Source of the DNA: Pseudogemmobacter faecipullorum
GTDB lineage: Bacteria; Pseudomonadota; Alphaproteobacteria; Rhodobacterales; Rhodobacteraceae
Reading direction: 5' to 3'
Length of the DNA stretch: 64,000 nucleotides
Assembly (NCBI RefSeq): GCF_020539525.1
Contig: NZ_JACDXX010000002.1
Location: forward strand, 186,001 to 250,000
Of this stretch, positions 17,200-26,433 are shown piece after piece. The position numbers and the translations under genes were made by a program. Positions within the stretch are counted from its first letter, which is position 1. Each line of letters begins with the position of its first letter. The notes beneath the pieces are model-generated. The model saw only the letters and a list, made by a program, of their open reading frames with translations, ran no database searches and was not told the origin of the DNA.

Positions 17200-19344
17200 A
17201 TGTTCAAGATTTCCCAGAAGTCGATCCAGTGGGGCAATGAAACCCTTACCCTGGAAACCGGTAAAGTTGCGCGTCAGGCAGATGGTTCGGTGATCGCGAC
17301 GCTCGGCGAAACCCAGGTCATGGCCAATGTGACCTTCGCCAAAACCGCGAAAGAAGGCCAGGACTTCTTCCCGCTGACTGTGCACTACCAGGAAAAATAC
17401 TACGCTGCCGGCAAAGTGCCGGGTGGCTTCTTCAAACGTGAGGCGCGGCCTTCGGAAAAAGAGACCCTGGTCTCGCGTCTGATCGACCGTCCCTGCCGCC
17501 CGCTGTTCGTTGACGGTTTCCGCAACGAAGTGCTGGTCATGGCGACCGTGCTGTCCTGCGACCTGGTGAACGATCCCGATATCGTGGCAATGATCGCGGC
17601 TTCGGCTGCGCTGACCATCTCGGGCGTGCCCTTCATGGGGCCGATCGGTGCAGCACGCGTTGGCTTCTCGAATGGCCAATATGTGCTGAACCCCTCCATG
17701 GATGACATGACCCAGCTCAAGAATAATCCTGAGCAGCGTCTGGATCTGGTCATCGCCGGCACCAAAGACGCCGTTATGATGGTTGAATCCGAGGCTTACG
17801 AGCTGACCGAAGAGGAAATGCTCGGCGCGGTCAAATTCGGCCATGAGGCCATGCAGCCGGTGATCGACCTGATCATCGACCTTGCAGAAGAAGCCGCAAA
17901 CGAGCCCTTCGACTTCACCCCGCCGGATTACGCGGCGCTTTATGCCAAAGTTGCAGCCGCTGGTGAAACCCAGATGCGCGCCGCTTTCGCCATCCGCGAC
18001 AAGCAGGAGCGCACCAATGCCATCAAGGCAGCGGTGGATGCGATCAAGGCTGGTCTCTCGGATGAGGACCGCGCTGACAAGAACCTCGGTTCGGCGATCA
18101 AGAAGCTGGAATCGGGCATTCTGCGCGGCGACATCATCAATGGTGGCGCCCGTATTGACGGCCGCGACAATAAAACCGTGCGTCCGATCTTCTGCGAAAA
18201 CGGCATCCTGCCGCGGGCGCATGGCTCGGCTCTGTTCACCCGCGGTGAAACCCAGGGCCTGGTTGTCACCACGCTGGGCACCGGCGAGGATGAGCAGATC
18301 ATCGACGCGCTGAACGGCAACTACCGTTCGAACTTCCTGCTGCATTACAACTTCCCCCCTTATTCAGTGGGCGAGGTTGGCCGCGTGGGTTCGCCGGGCC
18401 GTCGTGAGATCGGTCACGGCAAGCTGGCATGGCGCGCGCTGCAGGCAGTTCTGCCGGCGGCAACCGACTTCCCCTACACCATCCGTGTGGTGTCGGAGAT
18501 CACCGAATCGAACGGCTCCTCGTCGATGGCTTCGGTCTGCGGTGGTTCGCTGTCGATGATGGATGCGGGCGTGCCGCTGAAATCGCCGGTGGCTGGCGTT
18601 GCTATGGGTCTGATCCTGGAAGAAGACGGCCGCTACGCCGTTCTGACCGATATCCTCGGGGACGAGGATCACCTCGGCGATATGGACTTCAAGGTTGCGG
18701 GCACCGCGGCTGGCATCACCACGATGCAGATGGACATCAAAGTCGCAGGCATCACCCCGGCGATCATGGAGCAGGCTCTGGCTCAGGCCAAAGACGGCCG
18801 TATCCATATCCTGAACGAGATGAATGCTGCGCTGTCGGCGCCGCAGGGCTTCTCGGCCTATGCTCCGAAGATCGAAACCATGTCGATCCCGACCGACAAG
18901 ATCCGTGAAGTGATCGGTTCGGGCGGTAAGGTCATCCGCGAAATCGTGGAAGTCTCGGGCGCCAAAGTCGATATCAATGATGATGGCATGATCAAAATCG
19001 CGTCGAATGACGCGGCTGCGATCAAAAAGGCCTATGACATGATCTGGTCGATCGTGGCAGAGCCGGAAGAAGGCCAGGTCTATACCGGTAAAGTGGTGAA
19101 ACTGGTCGATTTCGGTGCCTTCGTGAACTTCTTCGGCAAGCGCGATGGTCTGGTGCATGTGTCGCAGATTGCGAACAAGCGCCTGAACCACCCGAATGAG
19201 CTGCTGAAAGAAGGCCAGGAAGTGAAGGTCAAGCTGCTCGGCTTCGACGATCGCGGCAAGGTTCGCCTCGGCATGAAGATGGTCGATCAGGAAACCGGTG
19301 CCGAAATCGCTCCGGAGAAGAAAGACGAATCGAACGAGGGCTGA
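17200..19344 (+). CDS. pnp: Polyribonucleotide nucleotidyltransferase (PNPase)
   Basis: PNPase degrades RNA 3' to 5' by phosphorolysis and is part of the degradosome. The 714-residue product has two RNase PH domains (about 1-220 and 310-545), a helical linker, a KH domain (about 555-615, [15 protein letters not shown]) and an S1 domain (about 620-695, [15 protein letters not shown]). ATG 17200 follows AGAGGAAAA and matches the family N terminus MFKISQKSI. Codon use is of the highly expressed type. It is usually directly behind rpsO; here an inverted gene lies between, so pnp has its own promoter. The E. coli autoregulatory leader cannot be assessed by eye. Confidence 0.98.
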   Translation: MFKISQKSIQWGNETLTLETGKVARQADGSVIATLGETQVMANVTFAKTAKEGQDFFPLTVHYQEKYYAAGKVPGGFFKREARPSEKETLVSRLIDRPCRPLFVDGFRNEVLVMATVLSCDLVNDPDIVAMIAASAALTISGVPFMGPIGAARVGFSNGQYVLNPSMDDMTQLKNNPEQRLDLVIAGTKDAVMMVESEAYELTEEEMLGAVKFGHEAMQPVIDLIIDLAEEAANEPFDFTPPDYAALYAKVAAAGETQMRAAFAIRDKQERTNAIKAAVDAIKAGLSDEDRADKNLGSAIKKLESGILRGDIINGGARIDGRDNKTVRPIFCENGILPRAHGSALFTRGETQGLVVTTLGTGEDEQIIDALNGNYRSNFLLHYNFPPYSVGEVGRVGSPGRREIGHGKLAWRALQAVLPAATDFPYTIRVVSEITESNGSSSMASVCGGSLSMMDAGVPLKSPVAGVAMGLILEEDGRYAVLTDILGDEDHLGDMDFKVAGTAAGITTMQMDIKVAGITPAIMEQALAQAKDGRIHILNEMNAALSAPQGFSAYAPKIETMSIPTDKIREVIGSGGKVIREIVEVSGAKVDINDDGMIKIASNDAAAIKKAYDMIWSIVAEPEEGQVYTGKVVKLVDFGAFVNFFGKRDGLVHVSQIANKRLNHPNELLKEGQEVKVKLLGFDDRGKVRLGMKMVDQETGAEIAPEKKDESNEG

Positions 19345-19366
19345 GCCTTACCGTTCTGATCTGAGC

Positions 19367-19400
19367 AAAGGCCCCGGAGCGATCCGGGGCCTTTCGTTTT
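19367..19400 (+). terminator. Terminator of pnp
   Basis: A 12-bp perfect stem (AAAGGCCCCGGA / TCCGGGGCCTTT, loop GCGA) with trailing CGTTTT, about 25 bases after the pnp stop. Confidence 0.9.
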
Positions 19401-19665
19401 GCCGGGGCCACCGGGGCGCCCACCGGGCGCGACAGGCGCGGCCCCCCCTCTGGCGGCTGCAGGAAGCTTCGGGCCTTATTTTGAAGCACATTCCGCAGCA
19501 AAATATCTGCAGATCACGGATATCTTTCAGATCATAACAATCGGGTGGCGAAAAATCGCTGATCCGTGATCGTGATGATTGCCCCGAATCCCTTTCCCAT
19601 GGTTTGTGACGCCAAAGCTCCGGCGCTGATCGGGGCAGAGCAGAAACGACATCGGAACGAGCCTC
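19401..19665. other. Upstream region of the CHAP lipoprotein with a 10-bp inverted repeat
   Basis: There is no gene between the pnp terminator and 19665. A perfect inverted repeat, GATCACGGAT at 19512-19521 and ATCCGTGATC at 19562-19571, spans 40 bases of AT-richer sequence. It may be an operator pair or an RNA structure in the leader of the following gene. No promoter box is clear. Confidence 0.5.
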
Positions 19666-20211
19666 ATGACAGCTACTCCAGCGCGTGCCCTTTTCCGGCG
19701 CCTTGGCCTGCTTTGTGCCGCCCTTGCTCTCAGCGCCTGTATGGGCCGTGGTCCGGAACTGGATGCGGTGCCCTATTCCTCTCTTGATCAGAGCCGCCAG
19801 CAGATGGCCCTGCTCGAAGCGAAAGAGAAACAATCCTCCGGCCAGCGTGTCTGGTGTGTGCCCTTTGCCCGCACTGCGAGCGGCGTTCAGATCAGTGGCG
19901 ATGCCAAAACCTGGTGGAAATCGGCCAAGGGCAGCTATGCCCGTGGTAACCAGCCCCGTCCGGGTGCGGTTATGGCGTTTTCTGCCACCCGGGGCATGTC
20001 GCGTGGTCACGTCGCAGTGGTGTCGGAAGTGGTCTCCGAGCGCGAGATCCGCGTCAATCACGCCAATTGGGTGCGCAATAAAGTTCAGCTCGATATGAAG
20101 GTGATCGATATTTCGCGCCGTGGGGACTGGTCCGAGGTCAAGGTCGAGCGCGTTGCCGGTGAAATGGGCGTCTCCAGCTATCCGGTTTCGGGCTTTATCT
20201 ACCCGAACTGA
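19666..20211 (+). CDS. CHAP-domain lipoprotein, putative cell-wall amidase/peptidase
   Basis: A 181-residue lipoprotein: basic N terminus, hydrophobic core and lipobox LSAC with the acylated cysteine at residue 25. The mature part is a CHAP/NlpC-P60-like domain with the catalytic cysteine in VWCVPFAR (Cys64), the histidine in RGHVAVV (His115) and a third polar residue in RVNHANW (about 131-132). Such enzymes cut peptidoglycan amide bonds; whether this one is active is inferred from the intact triad. The outer-membrane or inner-membrane choice is open (Met at +2, not Asp, favours the outer membrane). It stands alone between two terminators. Confidence 0.88.
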   Translation: MTATPARALFRRLGLLCAALALSACMGRGPELDAVPYSSLDQSRQQMALLEAKEKQSSGQRVWCVPFARTASGVQISGDAKTWWKSAKGSYARGNQPRPGAVMAFSATRGMSRGHVAVVSEVVSEREIRVNHANWVRNKVQLDMKVIDISRRGDWSEVKVERVAGEMGVSSYPVSGFIYPN

Positions 20212-20238
20212 GACCGCTCTGCCTGAATGGCCAGAATT

Positions 20239-20269
20239 AAAAAAGGGGAGGCTTCGCAGCCTCCCCTTT
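20239..20269. terminator. Bidirectional terminator between the CHAP lipoprotein and peroxiredoxin genes
   Basis: Stem GGGGAGGCT / AGCCTCCCC with a TCGC loop, six A before and TTTC after. It serves both convergent genes and is strongest on the minus strand. Confidence 0.85.
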
Positions 20270-20288
20270 CGCTGTTTCAGCTCTGGCC

Positions 20289-20942
20289 TCAGGCCGGATC
20301 TTTGGCAAAGCGCAGATAGGGCAGCTTTACGTCAAGCTTGCCGAAACGGGCCTCGGCCTCTTCATTGTTCAGCGACAGAGCGACGATGACATCCTGACCG
20401 GGCTCCCAGTTGGCCGGGGTGGCCAGCGGCACACCATCGGTCTTCAGGATCGCATCCAGCGCGCGCAGGATCTCGGCAAAGTTGCGGCCGACCGACATCG
20501 GATAGGTCAGGGTCAGGCGGACTTTTTTATCAGGGCCGATGATATAGACCGAACGCACGGTGGCGGTATTTGCCGGGGTGCGGCCCTCGGAGGGCAGATA
20601 GTAATCGGCCGGCAGCATGTCATAGGCCTTGGCCACGGTCAGCGAAGTGTCGTCGATGATCGGGAAATCTGCAGCCGAACCGCCGAAGGCCTCGATGTCG
20701 CGCTTCCATTTTTCATGTTCAGCTTTGCCGTCAACCGAGACGCCGATCACTTTGGTGCCGCGCTTTTTCCATTCTTCGGCCAGCTGGGCCACAGCGGCGA
20801 ATTCAGTGGTGCAGACCGGGGTAAAGTCGCGCGGATGGCTGAAGATAATGCCATAGCTGTCGCCCAGCCATTCGTGGAAACGGATCTCTCCGGCGGTCGA
20901 ATCGACGGTGAAATCGGGGGCGGTGTCGTTAATGCGAACCAT
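20289..20942 (-). CDS. 1-Cys peroxiredoxin (Prx6 type)
   Basis: A 217-residue cytoplasmic peroxidase with the peroxidatic cysteine in FTPVCTTE (Cys44), the arginine in the Prx6 RSVYIIGPDKKVRL segment and the long C-terminal domain (about 165-217) that marks the Prx6 group. No resolving cysteine is seen, so it is 1-Cys and needs an external reductant. The start at 20942 has AGGAG seven bases upstream; a further start 18 bases upstream (20960) lacks one. Divergent from the aldehyde dehydrogenase gene across 255 bases. Confidence 0.94.
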   Translation of the reverse strand: MVRINDTAPDFTVDSTAGEIRFHEWLGDSYGIIFSHPRDFTPVCTTEFAAVAQLAEEWKKRGTKVIGVSVDGKAEHEKWKRDIEAFGGSAADFPIIDDTSLTVAKAYDMLPADYYLPSEGRTPANTATVRSVYIIGPDKKVRLTLTYPMSVGRNFAEILRALDAILKTDGVPLATPANWEPGQDVIVALSLNNEEAEARFGKLDVKLPYLRFAKDPA

Positions 20943-21197
20943 CTGTCTGCTCCTGAGCAATTCTGAGACTGAACTTAGACCCTGCGGAAGAAAACTGCAT
21001 CCCCCCCGGGCTGTAATGGCTGAAATTGGAACGCTCTCCCGGCCGGGCTGGTTCCGGGGGGATGAAATCAGCGGGTGAGCCTGTGCTTGCGCAGCAGAAT
21101 TTCTGCGAAGCGGCAGGCTATGGGGTTGTAGTCCCTTGCACAGCCGGGCGGCGCATGCTCAGCTTTGATCAAAACAGTTCCAAGACCGGAGGCTTCT

Positions 21198-22637
21198 ATG
21201 CTGACCAGACGCGAATTTTATATCAATGGTGCCTGGACTGCGCCTGCGGTGGCGCGTGATTATCATGTGATCAACCCCTCGAACGAAGAGCCCTGCGCGG
21301 TAATCTCGCTGGGTGATCAGGCCGATACCGATGCTGCGGTGGCGGCGGCAAAAGCCGCATTGCCGGGCTGGCGTGCCACGCCTCCGGCCGAGCGGGCCCG
21401 GCTGGTGGCGAAAATCCTCGAGGCCTATGAGGCCCGGGTCGAGGAATTCGCCGAAGTCATCTCGATGGAAATGGGCGCGCCGATTGATTTCGCCCGGGCC
21501 GAGCATGCGCCCTGCCTGCCCTGGCATACCAGCAATTTCCTTAAGGCCTTTGAGCATATCGAATGGATCCGCCCGTTGGGGGATCACGCCCCGGGATCCG
21601 CCGTGGCGCTGGAGCCGATCGGGGTGGTCGGGCTGATCACGCCCTGGAACTGGCCGGTCAATCAGGTGGCGCTGAAAGCGGTTCCGGCGATGCTGGCGGG
21701 TTGCACCTGTGTGCTGAAACCCTCGGAAGAAGCGCCGCTGGATGCGATGATGTTTGCAGAATTCTGCCATGAGGCCGGAATTCCGCCCGGCGTCTTCAAC
21801 CTCGTCAATGGCGATGGGGCAGGGGTCGGCGCGCAGCTTTCTACCCATCCGGATGTGGAGATGATCTCTTTCACCGGCTCGACCCGCGCCGGTCGCGCGA
21901 TCTCGAAAGCCGCAGCTGAGACGCTGAAGCGGGTGACGCTGGAACTGGGCGGCAAGGGGGCGAACCTGCTGTTCGCCGATGCCCGCCCGGATGCGGTGCG
22001 CTGGTCGGTGGCGCGGATGATGGAGAATACCGGCCAGAGCTGTAACGCGCCCTCGCGTCTGCTGGTCGAGCGCAAGGTCTATGACAAAGTGGTGCAGGAG
22101 GCAGCAGGCATCGCGGCCGCGATCAAAGTCGGTCCGGCGGATCAGCCCGGTAATCACATCGGCCCGGTGGTAAACAAGCGCCAGTGGGAGCAGATTCAGG
22201 GCTTTATCCAGAAGGGTATTGACGAGGGCGCGCGTCTGGTGGCCGGCGGCCCGGGCCTGCCCGAGGGCTTTAACCGTGGCTTCTATATCCAGCCCACGGT
22301 CTTTGCCGATGTAAAGCTTGGCATGACGATCGAGCGCGAAGAGATCTTTGGCCCGGTGCTGTCGATCATCCCGTTTGACAGCGAGGAAGAGGCCCTCGCC
22401 ATCGCCAATGACACCCCCTATGGCCTGACCAATTATGTGCAGACCGAGGATCAGGCCCGCGCCAATCGTCTTGGCCGCAGCCTCGTCGCCGGTATGGTCG
22501 AGATGAACGGCAAGTCGCGTGGCGCCGGTTCCTTCTTTGGCGGCGTCAAGCAATCGGGCCGGGCCCGTGAGGGCGGGGTCTGGGGGCTGGAGGAATTCCT
22601 CGAGCCGAAAGCGATCTCGGGTTACGATTTCAGCTGA
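21198..22637 (+). CDS. NAD(P)-dependent aldehyde dehydrogenase
   Basis: A 479-residue aldehyde dehydrogenase superfamily enzyme. The general-base glutamate lies in LELGGKGAN (Glu249) and the nucleophile in GQSCNAPSR (Cys282); the cofactor segment FTGSTRAGR is intact. The substrate is not readable: the GQSCNAPSR form is seen in several ALDH groups acting on aliphatic or aromatic aldehydes. The start at 21198 has CCGGAGG upstream. It stands alone. A short palindromic stretch with TTGCGCAG and CTGCGAA near 21085-21115 might be an operator, but this is weak. Confidence 0.92.
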   Translation: MLTRREFYINGAWTAPAVARDYHVINPSNEEPCAVISLGDQADTDAAVAAAKAALPGWRATPPAERARLVAKILEAYEARVEEFAEVISMEMGAPIDFARAEHAPCLPWHTSNFLKAFEHIEWIRPLGDHAPGSAVALEPIGVVGLITPWNWPVNQVALKAVPAMLAGCTCVLKPSEEAPLDAMMFAEFCHEAGIPPGVFNLVNGDGAGVGAQLSTHPDVEMISFTGSTRAGRAISKAAAETLKRVTLELGGKGANLLFADARPDAVRWSVARMMENTGQSCNAPSRLLVERKVYDKVVQEAAGIAAAIKVGPADQPGNHIGPVVNKRQWEQIQGFIQKGIDEGARLVAGGPGLPEGFNRGFYIQPTVFADVKLGMTIEREEIFGPVLSIIPFDSEEEALAIANDTPYGLTNYVQTEDQARANRLGRSLVAGMVEMNGKSRGAGSFFGGVKQSGRAREGGVWGLEEFLEPKAISGYDFS

Positions 22638-22754
22638 AATGACGGATCTGCGGCGCTTTCGGGCGCCGCAACCGCTCAGCTAACCGGAAAAATGTCCGGA
22701 AATGACAAGCACTCAGCCCGCTGTCAGCTGGCTGGAGGAGAGGTCAGCCCCGTT

Positions 22755-23300
22755 TCAGCGCGCCAGATCGCGCACCCGGGCGGCCAGCCAGTCCAGTTCG
22801 GGATCGGCAATGCCGAGACTGTGCAGATGGGTGCTGGTTGACCAGAGGTAATCGCGGTTCGGCCCGCGCCCGCCGCTTGCCTTCAGGATGATCCTGGCCT
22901 GGTCCTCAAGACTGAGCCTGCCGGAATATTGCACATGCCCGGGATCCACCACATAGGCCAGGGCATGGATCACCCCGGCACTGGTCTCGACCTCGGTCGT
23001 CACCTCCAGATAGGCCGATGAGACCAGTTCACGCTCGCGCAGCGCGGCAAGGGTTTCCGCCTCTGCCCCGGTGGCAACGCGGAACACCACGCCGTCGCAG
23101 CAGGCATCCGCCGCACGGTCCAGCGCCAGCACCAGGCCCGGCTCGGTCTCGCTGCCGCGATGGTGGATCGACCACATGCAGAAACTGCGCCGCCAGCCCC
23201 TTGCCCGGGCCAGCCGCTGCTCGGCGACCGGAAAGCCCGGATTCCAGATCAGCGAGCCATAGCCAAAAACCCAGAGCGGCTTGGGCGCAGTTTGCGACAA
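22755..23300 (-). CDS. ChaC-like gamma-glutamylcyclotransferase
   Basis: A 181-residue protein with the cyclotransferase signature FGYGSLIWNPGF near the N terminus, the RSFCMWSIHHRGS segment of ChaC and the catalytic glutamate in the RERE segment. ChaC enzymes split glutathione to 5-oxoproline and Cys-Gly in the cytoplasm. The start is TTG at 23300 (AGGAG eight bases upstream). The frame stays open for a further 300 codons upstream, but that part lies antisense to the DUF2125 gene and has no protein-like composition. Length is typical for proteobacterial ChaC. Confidence 0.88.
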   Translation of the reverse strand: MSQTAPKPLWVFGYGSLIWNPGFPVAEQRLARARGWRRSFCMWSIHHRGSETEPGLVLALDRAADACCDGVVFRVATGAEAETLAALRERELVSSAYLEVTTEVETSAGVIHALAYVVDPGHVQYSGRLSLEDQARIILKASGGRGPNRDYLWSTSTHLHSLGIADPELDWLAARVRDLAR

Positions 23301-23378
23301 GGCTGGTTCTCCTTTCGGTGGGACTGTAACCTGGCCCTGATAAACACCGATTGTCGGACGGGTAAAAGGGGGTGCGAT

Positions 23379-24425
23379 ATGCGCCGGTTGATGGGCTTCT
23401 TTGTCGTGCTGGTTGTGCTGTGGTGCGGCTGGTGGTTCCTGGGCCGCGCGCTCATCCTGCGCGAGGCCAAGGCCCTGATCGCCGATCAGCGCAATGCCGG
23501 GGCCGAGATCAGCTATTCCGATCTTGGCCTGAGGGGCTTTGCCAGCCGCTTTGACCTGACGGCCCGCGATCTGCGCTACCGTGATCCGGGCGGGCGTTTT
23601 GGCTTTGAGGGGCCGGTGGTCTGGCTCTATGCGATGAGCTGGAAGCCCTGGCATATCATCCTTGGCCTGCCCGAGCGTCAGAAGCTGTTCATTGCGGGTC
23701 AGATGCTGGAGCTGGAGGGGCGCGCCCTGCAGGCCAGCCTGCGCGCGGCACCGGCGCTGGATCTGCCGCTGGCAGAATTGCGGCTGAGCGGCGAGGCGAT
23801 CACGCTGCGCGGCGCCGGCATGGGCGAATTCACGGCAGGCGGCGTCAGCCTCGGGCTGCGCGACGCCAGCGCCTTGCCCGATGCGGGACTGACCGGGGGG
23901 GCGCTCTACCAGCTGGGCCTGAATGCCGGTGAGCTGCGGCCCGATGCGGCAATCGCGGCAAAAATTGCCGCTGTCACCCTGGCAGCCGCTCCGGCTGAGC
24001 CGCTGCCCGAGGTAATCAGCGCGCTGCATCTTGATCTGATCCTCAGCCTGACCGCGCCTCTTGACCGTCATGCCGGTCAGAGCCAGCCGGGGGTGACGGC
24101 GCTGAACCTGCGCGATCTGAGCCTGACCTGGGGCGCGCTGGAGCTTTCGGCCAGTGGCATGCTGCTGCCGGATGCTCAGGGCTATGCCAGCGGTCGCATC
24201 ACCGTTACGGCGAAGAACTGGCAATATCTGCCAGTGCTGATGGTGGCCAGCGGCAAGGTCGAGCCGCGCATGGCGCCTTTGCTGCAGAATATGCTGGCGG
24301 CTCTGGCGCAGGATGCGGGTACGCCGGATCAGATCAGCCTGCCGCTGGTGCTGAAAGACGGCTGGATGAATTTCGGCCCGCTGCCGCTGGCGGCGGCCCC
24401 AAATCTGGCACAGCCCGGCCTCTGA
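23379..24425 (+). CDS. DUF2125 protein, envelope-anchored
   Basis: A 348-residue protein with one N-terminal hydrophobic segment (LMGFFVVLVVLWCGWWFLG, about 4-22) followed by a long beta-rich domain that starts with YSDLGLRGFASRFDLTARDL. This is DUF2125, an alphaproteobacterial family of unknown function, probably anchored in the inner membrane with the bulk in the periplasm. AAAGGGGG lies before the ATG at 23379. Divergent from the ChaC-like gene. It ends back-to-back with the convergent extensin-like gene: the two stop codons together form TGATCA with no base between. Confidence 0.88.
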   Translation: MRRLMGFFVVLVVLWCGWWFLGRALILREAKALIADQRNAGAEISYSDLGLRGFASRFDLTARDLRYRDPGGRFGFEGPVVWLYAMSWKPWHIILGLPERQKLFIAGQMLELEGRALQASLRAAPALDLPLAELRLSGEAITLRGAGMGEFTAGGVSLGLRDASALPDAGLTGGALYQLGLNAGELRPDAAIAAKIAAVTLAAAPAEPLPEVISALHLDLILSLTAPLDRHAGQSQPGVTALNLRDLSLTWGALELSASGMLLPDAQGYASGRITVTAKNWQYLPVLMVASGKVEPRMAPLLQNMLAALAQDAGTPDQISLPLVLKDGWMNFGPLPLAAAPNLAQPGL

Positions 24426-25472
24426 TCAGCGGCAATAGGGGCCATTGCGCTGGCTGGCGGTGTCGAAATGCAGGTGATCTTCGTGATAGCCGTCCGATCC
24501 CGGACCCAAGGTTGTCCCGAAGATCCCGCAGGCGCCGCGATGGGCCTTGCGCATCTTTGCATCAAAGCCTTTCAGCACTGGCAGCACCTTGCCAGAGGAC
24601 AGTCTGAAGCCTGAAATATCAACGGCTTTGCCCCTGCCATGCTCGCTGACCTTGGCGCCTTTTTTATTGTTGCGCGGGCGGCAGACGTAATGGCCTGCAA
24701 TCTTCAGCTCGACAATCTGATTGCCATATGCGGGCTGGGCCGCGCTTTCGACCCAGCGGTTCAGTGCTTTGGCGGTGGCGCAGTCAATGGTGACTGCCAT
24801 CGACAGCCGCACGCCCGAGACCGAGGTGACCCGCACCCCGTCCTGCAGACCGCAGCCCTGAACCTTTGAGGTGATCGGCGCGATCGGCTCGCCTTTAATC
24901 GCGGCCACACCGCAGACCGAGCCACGCGAGGAGGCTTTCTCTTTTGGCTTTTTGCCGGCCTTATCTTTGCCGCGCGGCGTATTGGCTGAGGCGGTTTTCA
25001 GATCTTCGGACCGGTCTTTCGGGCGCGAAAAAGAGGTGGGGCCATCTGATTTTTTCGCCTCAGGCGCGGCGGCGAGGCTGGCGTTTTCGGCCTCGCGCCT
25101 TGGCGCTGCAATTTCGGATGGGCTTTCCATTGCTGCGGCTGCGCGGGCCTCAACCGAAGCGGGCCGGGCGCGCGGGCGCAGCATGGCCTGCCCTGTCGGG
25201 AGGGGAGGAGTAACGGCCGGAGCCAGCGCTGCGACCTGTTCCAGTGCGGCAGGGCGGGGCCTTGGACGCAGGCCGCTAGCCGGGGCGGCAGAGGCAGAGG
25301 CGGGGGCGGCAATGGCCCCGGCCGCTCCGGGGCTGGCCGGCGCGGCATCGGAATGGGACAGGGTCACGGCGGACAGTCTGGGGTTGCCGCCGGGTCGCGG
25401 TGATTTCCCGAGCGGTTCGGCAAAACCCGGGGTGGCGAGACAGAGCAGCAATACCGTCAGCCTGGTGATCAT
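24426..25472 (-). CDS. Extensin-family protein with a LAS-type metallopeptidase motif
   Basis: A 348-residue exported protein. Signal peptide MITRLTVLLLCLATPGFA (1-18), a low-complexity Ala/Pro/Lys/Arg linker (about 20-175), then a C-terminal domain (about 180-348) with four or more cysteines. The domain is named extensin-like in databases, but it has SEHGRGKAVD, a perfect SxHxxGxAxD, and a later EDHLHFD (HxH). Together these are the zinc ligands of LAS peptidases such as MepA and VanX/VanY, which cut peptidoglycan stems. I infer a periplasmic cell-wall peptidase. It starts about 40 bases after the tyrC stop on the same strand, with its own SD-like site. Confidence 0.85.
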   Translation of the reverse strand: MITRLTVLLLCLATPGFAEPLGKSPRPGGNPRLSAVTLSHSDAAPASPGAAGAIAAPASASAAPASGLRPRPRPAALEQVAALAPAVTPPLPTGQAMLRPRARPASVEARAAAAMESPSEIAAPRREAENASLAAAPEAKKSDGPTSFSRPKDRSEDLKTASANTPRGKDKAGKKPKEKASSRGSVCGVAAIKGEPIAPITSKVQGCGLQDGVRVTSVSGVRLSMAVTIDCATAKALNRWVESAAQPAYGNQIVELKIAGHYVCRPRNNKKGAKVSEHGRGKAVDISGFRLSSGKVLPVLKGFDAKMRKAHRGACGIFGTTLGPGSDGYHEDHLHFDTASQRNGPYCR

Positions 25473-25509
25473 GCGTCTTGTCCTGTGCAGCTGGGCAGGG
25501 GGGCCGTAG

Positions 25510-26433
25510 TCAGGCCTTGGGCTGACCCGCCGCGCGCCCGAAATCCGGAGCCGAAGTATCCTGACCCGCATCAATGATGCCACGCCGGATGGCGCGGGTG
25601 CGCGAGAAATAGGCGTGAAGCTGCTCACCCTCGCCCATGCGGATCTGGCGCTGCAGCATGAACAGCTCTTCGGTGAACCGGCCCAGAATATCGAGCACTG
25701 CATCTTTATTGGTCAGGAAAACATCGCGCCACATCGTCGGATCTGAAGCGGCAATCCGGGTGAAATCGCGAAAACCCGAGGCGGAATATTTGATCACCTC
25801 TTCATGGGTGACGCGGCGGAGATGGTCGGCAACGCCGACCATCGTATAGGCGATCAGATGCGGCGTATGCGAGACCACGGCCAGCACCAGATCATGGCGC
25901 TTTGCCTCCATCTCATCGACATTGGCGCCGATGGCTTCGAGCAGGGCACGCAGCCGGGCGAGGGCGGCAGGATCCTGGCCCTCAAGCGGGGTCAGCAGCC
26001 ACCAGCGGTTCTCAAACAAAGTGGCAAAGCCCGAGCGCGGGCCGGAATATTCCGTGCCGGCCAGCGGATGACCGGGGATGAAATGCACGCCTTGCGGGAT
26101 ATGCGGGCTGACCGCCTCGATCACCGCCCCCTTGACCGAGCCGACATCAGTGACAATGGCGCCGGGTTTCAGATGCGGGGCGATCTCGGCGGTGATCTCG
26201 CCCATTACCCCTACCGGCACCGCCAGCACGATCAGATCGGCCTCTTTAACCGCCTCGGCCGCGCTTTCGGTGACGCGGTCGCAGAACAATTCCAGCGCCA
26301 CCGCACGGGTTTCGGCCGAGCGGGCATAGCCGGTGATGTCCCGGACAAGACCTTTGGCGCGCAGGGCATGGGCCATGGAGGAAGCGATCAGCCCCAGGCC
26401 GATCAGCGCGACGCGGGGCAGGGCTTCGCTCAT
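25510..26433 (-). CDS. tyrC: Prephenate/arogenate dehydrogenase family protein
   Basis: A 307-residue NAD(P)-dependent dehydrogenase of tyrosine synthesis. The Rossmann motif is IGLGLIASS (about 10-18); the [11 protein letters not shown] segment and the later [10 protein letters not shown] segment contain the substrate-binding histidines. No chorismate mutase domain is fused. Arogenate or prephenate preference cannot be told. The start overlaps the hisC stop by four bases (ATGA), so the pair is translationally coupled. hisC-tyrC pairing is common in Rhodobacterales, where HisC-like enzymes may also transaminate aromatic precursors. Confidence 0.94.
   Translation of the reverse strand: MSEALPRVALIGLGLIASSMAHALRAKGLVRDITGYARSAETRAVALELFCDRVTESAAEAVKEADLIVLAVPVGVMGEITAEIAPHLKPGAIVTDVGSVKGAVIEAVSPHIPQGVHFIPGHPLAGTEYSGPRSGFATLFENRWWLLTPLEGQDPAALARLRALLEAIGANVDEMEAKRHDLVLAVVSHTPHLIAYTMVGVADHLRRVTHEEVIKYSASGFRDFTRIAASDPTMWRDVFLTNKDAVLDILGRFTEELFMLQRQIRMGEGEQLHAYFSRTRAIRRGIIDAGQDTSAPDFGRAAGQPKA

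Noticed and set aside
23301-24224. N-terminal extension of the ChaC-like gene by about 300 residues
   Set aside because: The extension is antisense to the DUF2125 gene; the family starts at the FGYGSLIW segment, and a TTG with a good ribosome site lies right before it.
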